DNA from: an uncultured Mediterranea sp.
GTDB lineage: Bacteria > Bacteroidota > Bacteroidia > Bacteroidales > Bacteroidaceae
Direction: 5' to 3'
DNA: 55,770 nt
Assembly: GCA_946056155.1 (NCBI GenBank)
Contig: CAMGIP010000002.1
Coordinates: forward strand, 1 to 55,770
Shown here: positions 52,218 through 55,770 of the stretch, piece by piece
Numbering within the stretch: the stretch's first letter is position 1
How the letters are laid out: every line of letters starts with the position of its first letter
Notes under the pieces: model-generated
What the model was told of the DNA's origin: nothing
Seen by the model: only the letters and a program-made list of their open reading frames with translations
Database searches by the model: none
Made by a program: the position numbers and the translations under genes

Positions 52218-53066
52218 ATGAACCATAACATAAAGCGAGGAGGTCCAGGAGCCGTTGTTATGCTCCTGTTGCTTTGCCTTGGACTAATACCCATGGGACT
52301 GAAGGCACAATGCAAGGCCCATAATGAAGCCTTTAAGAGCGGTGAACGGGTGGAATATGACCTCTACTTCAACTGGAAATTTATTTGGAAGAAAGTGGGC
52401 AAGGCTACCCTCACTACCGATGCGGTGACCTATCAGGATCAACCGGCCTATCGCTATAGCTTGACCAGCGTCAGCAGCAAACAATGTGACTTCTTCTTCA
52501 AGATGCGTGATACGCTGACCTGCTACACCACTGAGTGGCTCGAACCGCTCTACTTCATCAAGGCGGCCGAGGAGGGGAAACGCCATACCGTGGATGAGGC
52601 TTGGTTCAGCTACAGCGAGGGTAAATCCATTGTGAAGCAGCGCCGTACCTGGCGCAATCCGGTACGTGATACGCAGGAGATGGAGTACAGCGATTCGCAA
52701 TGTATCTTTGATATGCTGAGCATTCTGGCTCAGGCCCGTTCCTATCGTGCGGAAGACTATAAGGTGGGTGACAAAATTCATTTTCCCATGGCCACCGGAC
52801 GCAAGGTGGAGCAGCAGACCCTGATTTATCGCGGGAAGAAGAGAGTGGAGGCCAACAACGACACCACCTACCGCTGCTTGGTTTTCTCCTTTGTGGAGTA
52901 TGACAAGAAGAACAAGGAGAAGGAGGTCATTACCTTCTTCGTCAGCGACGATCGCAACCACTTACCCATCCGTCTGGATCTCTATCTCAACTTTGGTTGT
53001 GCCAAGGCCTATTTCAAGCGGGTCAAGGGCAATCGCTATCCACTCACCTCTGTCGTGGATGACTGA
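52218..53066 (+). CDS. DUF3108-family periplasmic protein
   Basis: 282 residues with a signal peptide (PRGVVMLLLLCLGLIPMGLKAQ-like, cut near KAQC). The beta-rich body has EAFKSGERVEYDLYFNWKFIWKKVGKATL, DFFFKMRDTLTCYTTEWLEPLYFIKAAEEG and FVSDDRNHLPIRLDLYLNFG, which match DUF3108. It starts 49 bp after the Big_5 gene and is probably its operon partner. The family's role is unknown; a part in envelope lipid or glycan handling is a guess. Confidence 0.82.
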   Translation: MNHNIKRGGPGAVVMLLLLCLGLIPMGLKAQCKAHNEAFKSGERVEYDLYFNWKFIWKKVGKATLTTDAVTYQDQPAYRYSLTSVSSKQCDFFFKMRDTLTCYTTEWLEPLYFIKAAEEGKRHTVDEAWFSYSEGKSIVKQRRTWRNPVRDTQEMEYSDSQCIFDMLSILAQARSYRAEDYKVGDKIHFPMATGRKVEQQTLIYRGKKRVEANNDTTYRCLVFSFVEYDKKNKEKEVITFFVSDDRNHLPIRLDLYLNFGCAKAYFKRVKGNRYPLTSVVDD

Positions 53067-53130
53067 CAGGTTCGTCACTTGCCGATTTCTCCCTCCGTGG
53101 TCTCTCTGAAAATTGGCTGAAATGATTTCC

Positions 53131-53190
53131 AAATTTCCTAGTTAGGGAAATTTTTTTCCTAACTAGCGCGTAAAATCTCTCTAACTAGGA
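53131..53190. repeat. CCTARYTAGG repeat cluster (copy 2) with hairpin
   Basis: CCTAGTTAGG (53137-53146) pairs with CCTAACTAG (53158-53166) around an A/T loop; a further CTAACTAGG follows at 53181. The element resembles the cluster at 13041-13140 after the Wadjet operon, and here it follows the DUF3108 operon, so it may act as a terminator. Confidence 0.65.
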
Positions 53191-53379
53191 AAATGTATGT
53201 ACTCTATCTGGGGAATTTTCACAACCCAACTGAGGCGTTTCAAGAGGAAAACAGCTGGTCTGTTCACTCCGTAGTTAAACCCAAACCGATCATTGGTCTG
53301 TCATGTGCAGGCAATCTCTCTTTATCTCCTCTGTTTTCCCGTTTTTCGGTTGCCGTGGAATCCCACCAGCGCTCTCAAG

Positions 53380-53436
53380 ACGAAAAAATATCTGCACAGA
53401 AATAGAAGTTATGATCATCATAACGCTAATGACCTC
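53380..53436 (+). repeat. Dispersed ~55-bp intergenic repeat, copy C
   Basis: ACGAAAAAATATCTGCACAG, AGAAGTTATGATCATCATA, then ACGCTAATGACCTC. Same order of blocks as copies A and B. Confidence 0.6.
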
Positions 53437-53461
53437 TTTATTTTGTCCTTTTGGGCAAAAA

Positions 53462-53500
53462 GAAATTCCCCTCCCGGATGGCTCCGAGCAGGGGAATTTC
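53462..53500 (-). terminator. Hairpin terminator of the fumarate reductase operon
   Basis: GAAATTCCCCT (53462-53472) pairs perfectly with AGGGGAATTTC (53490-53500), about 35 bp past the stop of the iron-sulfur subunit gene on the minus strand. Confidence 0.8.
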
Positions 53501-53534
53501 ATCGTGATATTAATCAAATGTAGAAAGGATACGA

Positions 53535-54290
53535 TTAGTCCTTCAGCTTAGCCTTGATGAAGTCACGGTTCAAGCGTGCAATGTTGCTGATGGATACGTT
53601 CTTAGGACATTCGGCCTCGCAGGCGCGAGTATTGGTGCAGTTACCGAAGCCCAGTTCATCCATCTTGCTCAGCATAGCCTTGGCGCGGCGAAGAGCCTCG
53701 GGCTTACCCTGCGGCAGCAGGTTGAGCTGGCTCACCTTAGCTGAAACGAACAGCATTGCAGAACCGTTCTTACATGCAGCTACGCAGGCACCGCAACCGA
53801 TACAGCTAGCGGCATCCATAGCCTCGTCGGCAATGGGTTTGGGAATCAGGATAGCGTTTGCATCCTGCGGAGCGCCTGTGCGGACATCAACATAACCACC
53901 AGCCTGCATAATCTTGTCGTAAGCGGTACGGTCCACCATCAAGTCCTTGATGACAGGGAAACCGGCCGAACGCCAAGGCTCAACCGTGATGGTGTCACCA
54001 TCCTTGAAGCGGCGCATATAGATCTGGCAGGTTGTAGCACCCGTTGCGGGGCCGTGGGGGTGACCATTGATATAGAGAGAGCACATACCGCAGATACCTT
54101 CGCGGCAGTCGTGGTCAAATACCACGGGCTCCTTGCCTGAGCTGATGAGCTGCTCGTTCAAGATGTCCAGCATTTCCAGGAATGAGGTATCACCGGGGAT
54201 ATCCTTCATTTGGTAGGTTTCAAAAGCGCCTTTCGCCTTAGGACCGGCCTGACGCCACACTTTCAGTGTGAAAGATATATTTTTGTCCAT
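53535..54290 (-). CDS. frdB: Fumarate reductase/succinate dehydrogenase iron-sulfur subunit
   Basis: 251 residues. The [2Fe-2S] motif is [19 protein letters not shown] (about 60-80, with the fourth Cys later in the domain). The C-terminal cluster motifs are [20 protein letters not shown] and [17 protein letters not shown], giving [4Fe-4S] and [3Fe-4S] ligands. It passes electrons between the flavoprotein and the quinol site. In Bacteroides this enzyme works mainly as quinol:fumarate reductase producing succinate. The flavoprotein gene is 38 bp upstream on the same strand. The membrane cytochrome b subunit should lie beyond the right edge. Confidence 0.93.
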   Translation of the reverse strand: MDKNISFTLKVWRQAGPKAKGAFETYQMKDIPGDTSFLEMLDILNEQLISSGKEPVVFDHDCREGICGMCSLYINGHPHGPATGATTCQIYMRRFKDGDTITVEPWRSAGFPVIKDLMVDRTAYDKIMQAGGYVDVRTGAPQDANAILIPKPIADEAMDAASCIGCGACVAACKNGSAMLFVSAKVSQLNLLPQGKPEALRRAKAMLSKMDELGFGNCTNTRACEAECPKNVSISNIARLNRDFIKAKLKD

Positions 54291-54328
54291 ACGTTTTGTA
54301 TTTCTTGATTCGTTAATAAGGTGAATGA

Positions 54329-55770
54329 TTAGCTCTTGTAGTTACGCGTCTGTACCTTGATGGCTTCGTAAACCAGAGGCTCTTTCAGCAAGACGGGAGC
54401 CTTCTCATCGCTTCCCTGGTATTCCCAGCAAGCTACGTAGAAGTAGTTCTCGTCATCACGCTTGGCTTCGCCCTCTTCGGTCTGGTACTCTTCGCGGAAG
54501 TGACCTCCGCAAGACTCGTTACGGTTGAGCGCGTCGTAGGCGATAAGCTCACCCATGGTGATGAAGTCCTGCAGACGGATGGCCTTGTCGAGCTCTACGT
54601 TCATGCCTTCCTTCGTGCCGGGGATGAAGAGGTTGGTCTCGAACTCCTTGCGGATCTCTTTCAGCTTGGCCAAGCCAGTCTTCAGACCTTCGGCGGTACG
54701 ACCCATACCCATGTATTCCCACATGATGTGACCCAGTTTCTTGTGGATAGAATCTACAGACTCCTTACCCTTGATGCTCATCAGGCGGTCAATCTTCTCC
54801 TGGATAGCCTTCTCGGCAGCGGCAAACTCAGGCAGGTCGGTAGAGAAGCGGGGAACGGTAATCTGGTCAGCCAGATAGTTCTGGATGGTGTAAGGCAGTA
54901 CGAAGTAACCGTCGGCCAGACCCTGCATCAGGGCAGAAGCACCGAGGCGGTTGGCGCCGTGGTCAGAGAAGTTACATTCACCGATAGCGAACAGACCCTT
55001 GATAGAGGTCATCAGTTCATAGTCCACCCAGATGCCACCCATCGTGTAGTGGATAGCGGGATAGATCATCATCGGATTTTCGTACGGACTAACGTCGGTA
55101 ATCTCCTCATACATGTCAAAGAGGTTGCCGTAGCGCTGGGCTACTACATCCTTGCCTAAACGGTTGATAGCTTCTGAGAAGTCGAGGAACACAGCCAGAC
55201 CGGTATTGTTCACGCCGAAGCCCTTGTCACAACGCTCTTTGGCAGCGCGGCTGGCTACGTCACGCGGAACGAGGTTACCGAAGGCGGGATAGCGGCGCTC
55301 CAGATAGTAGTCGCGGTCCTCTTCGGGGATATCCTTACCTTGGAGTGTACCCTCCTGCAGTTTCTTGGCATCTTCCAGTTTCTTGGGCACCCAGATGCGG
55401 CCGTCGTTGCGGAGCGACTCAGACATCAAGGTCAGTTTGGATTGCTTGTCACCGTGAACGGGGATACAGGTGGGGTGGATCTGTACGTAAGCGGGGTTGG
55501 CAAACCAAGCACCCTTGCGGTAGCAAGCCATGGCGGCAGAGCAGTTGCAGGCCATAGCGTTGGTAGAGAGGAAGTAGGCATTACCGTAACCACCCGTTGC
55601 GATAACCACAGCATGAGCAGCGAAGCGCTCCAGCTTGCCTGTTACCAGATTCTTGGCAATGATACCGCGAGCGCGGCCATCTACCAATACCACATCTTCC
55701 ATTTCATAGCGGGTGTAGAGCTTTACTGTGCCGGCAGCCACCTGATGGCTCAGCGCAGAGTAGGCACCCA
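54329..55770 (-). CDS. frdA: Fumarate reductase/succinate dehydrogenase flavoprotein subunit (5' end outside window)
   Basis: About 480 C-terminal residues; the frame is open through the right edge (…[18 protein letters not shown]), so the track's GTG start at 55741 is not the real start. Present are [18 protein letters not shown], the substrate-site [65 protein letters not shown] with the FAD-site pattern, and a C-terminal helical domain. The length fits the ~650-residue type-B enzyme of Bacteroidetes and Epsilonproteobacteria. The covalent-FAD His region lies outside the window. Confidence 0.94.
   Translation of the reverse strand, partial: GAYSALSHQVAAGTVKLYTRYEMEDVVLVDGRARGIIAKNLVTGKLERFAAHAVVIATGGYGNAYFLSTNAMACNCSAAMACYRKGAWFANPAYVQIHPTCIPVHGDKQSKLTLMSESLRNDGRIWVPKKLEDAKKLQEGTLQGKDIPEEDRDYYLERRYPAFGNLVPRDVASRAAKERCDKGFGVNNTGLAVFLDFSEAINRLGKDVVAQRYGNLFDMYEEITDVSPYENPMMIYPAIHYTMGGIWVDYELMTSIKGLFAIGECNFSDHGANRLGASALMQGLADGYFVLPYTIQNYLADQITVPRFSTDLPEFAAAEKAIQEKIDRLMSIKGKESVDSIHKKLGHIMWEYMGMGRTAEGLKTGLAKLKEIRKEFETNLFIPGTKEGMNVELDKAIRLQDFITMGELIAYDALNRNESCGGHFREEYQTEEGEAKRDDENYFYVACWEYQGSDEKAPVLLKEPLVYEAIKVQTRNYKS

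Overview
The window comes from a Bacteroidales genome, most likely a Bacteroidaceae member (Bacteroides/Phocaeicola-like). The grounds are repeated TAnnTTTG-type -7 promoter boxes, sometimes with a TTG/TTTG -33 box about 20 bp upstream, instead of sigma70 promoters. The gene content fits too: SusC-type TonB receptor remnants, a lipoprotein GH29 fucosidase, a GH109-type oxidoreductase, an SpmA-SpmB fusion, DUF3098 and DUF3108 genes, a type-B fumarate reductase and a sphingolipid/inositol-lipid cluster. I see no rRNA, tRNA, CRISPR array or intact transposase. A species cannot be assigned by reading alone.

Layout. 1-6.5 kb is an accessory, scarred stretch: a truncated phage-like lysozyme remnant, an AAA ATPase with a C-terminal PD-(D/E)XK-like motif and an unusual double inverted-repeat promoter, a MerR/GyrI-like regulator, a secreted esterase behind three 32-bp-phased repeats, a secreted thioredoxin, and a broken SusC fragment. 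6.5-13 kb is a four-gene overlapping operon coding for a kleisin-like, a MukE-like, an SMC-like and a Toprim protein. This is a Wadjet (JetABCD/MksBEFG-type) anti-plasmid condensin. Its Toprim subunit carries a decayed 18-bp (six-residue) tandem repeat in the linker, and its promoter lies on the edge of the SusC remnant. 13-27.5 kb holds dihydrolipoyl dehydrogenase, a PBP4-type carboxypeptidase, an AraC regulator divergent from a complete RND efflux operon, an acetyl-CoA hydrolase/transferase, and a GH29 fucosidase.

27.8-37.3 kb is a long collinear run: miaB, a methyltransferase, ftsX, a DUF3098 gene, uppP, truB, queA, a folK-pgpA gene fusion, a gtrA-family gene, a CDP-alcohol phosphatidyltransferase and an Aur1-like PAP2 protein. 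The last four resemble the Bacteroidetes inositol-lipid cluster, but no myo-inositol-phosphate synthase gene is beside them and the PgpA-like phosphatase is fused to the folate enzyme FolK. metK follows behind a SAM-II riboswitch with a possible competing long-range stem.

39.4-45.5 kb is a pectin/uronate region: kduI, kduD, a DUF4861 lipoprotein, a secreted YhcH-like protein and a GH109-type protein. Next to it is a 260-bp scar joining the start of a SusC-like gene to the end of a DUF2264-like gene, which suggests deletion of a polysaccharide utilisation locus. 45.8-55.8 kb is mostly housekeeping: SpmAB, YbeY, a PfkB kinase, an M16 protease, a Big_5 lipoprotein, a DUF3108 protein and the fumarate reductase subunits. 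The flavoprotein gene runs off the right edge.

Several families of short dispersed intergenic repeats occur: CCTARYTAGG units, GTTGACGAGTTGAC-like strings, and a roughly 55-bp element in three copies.
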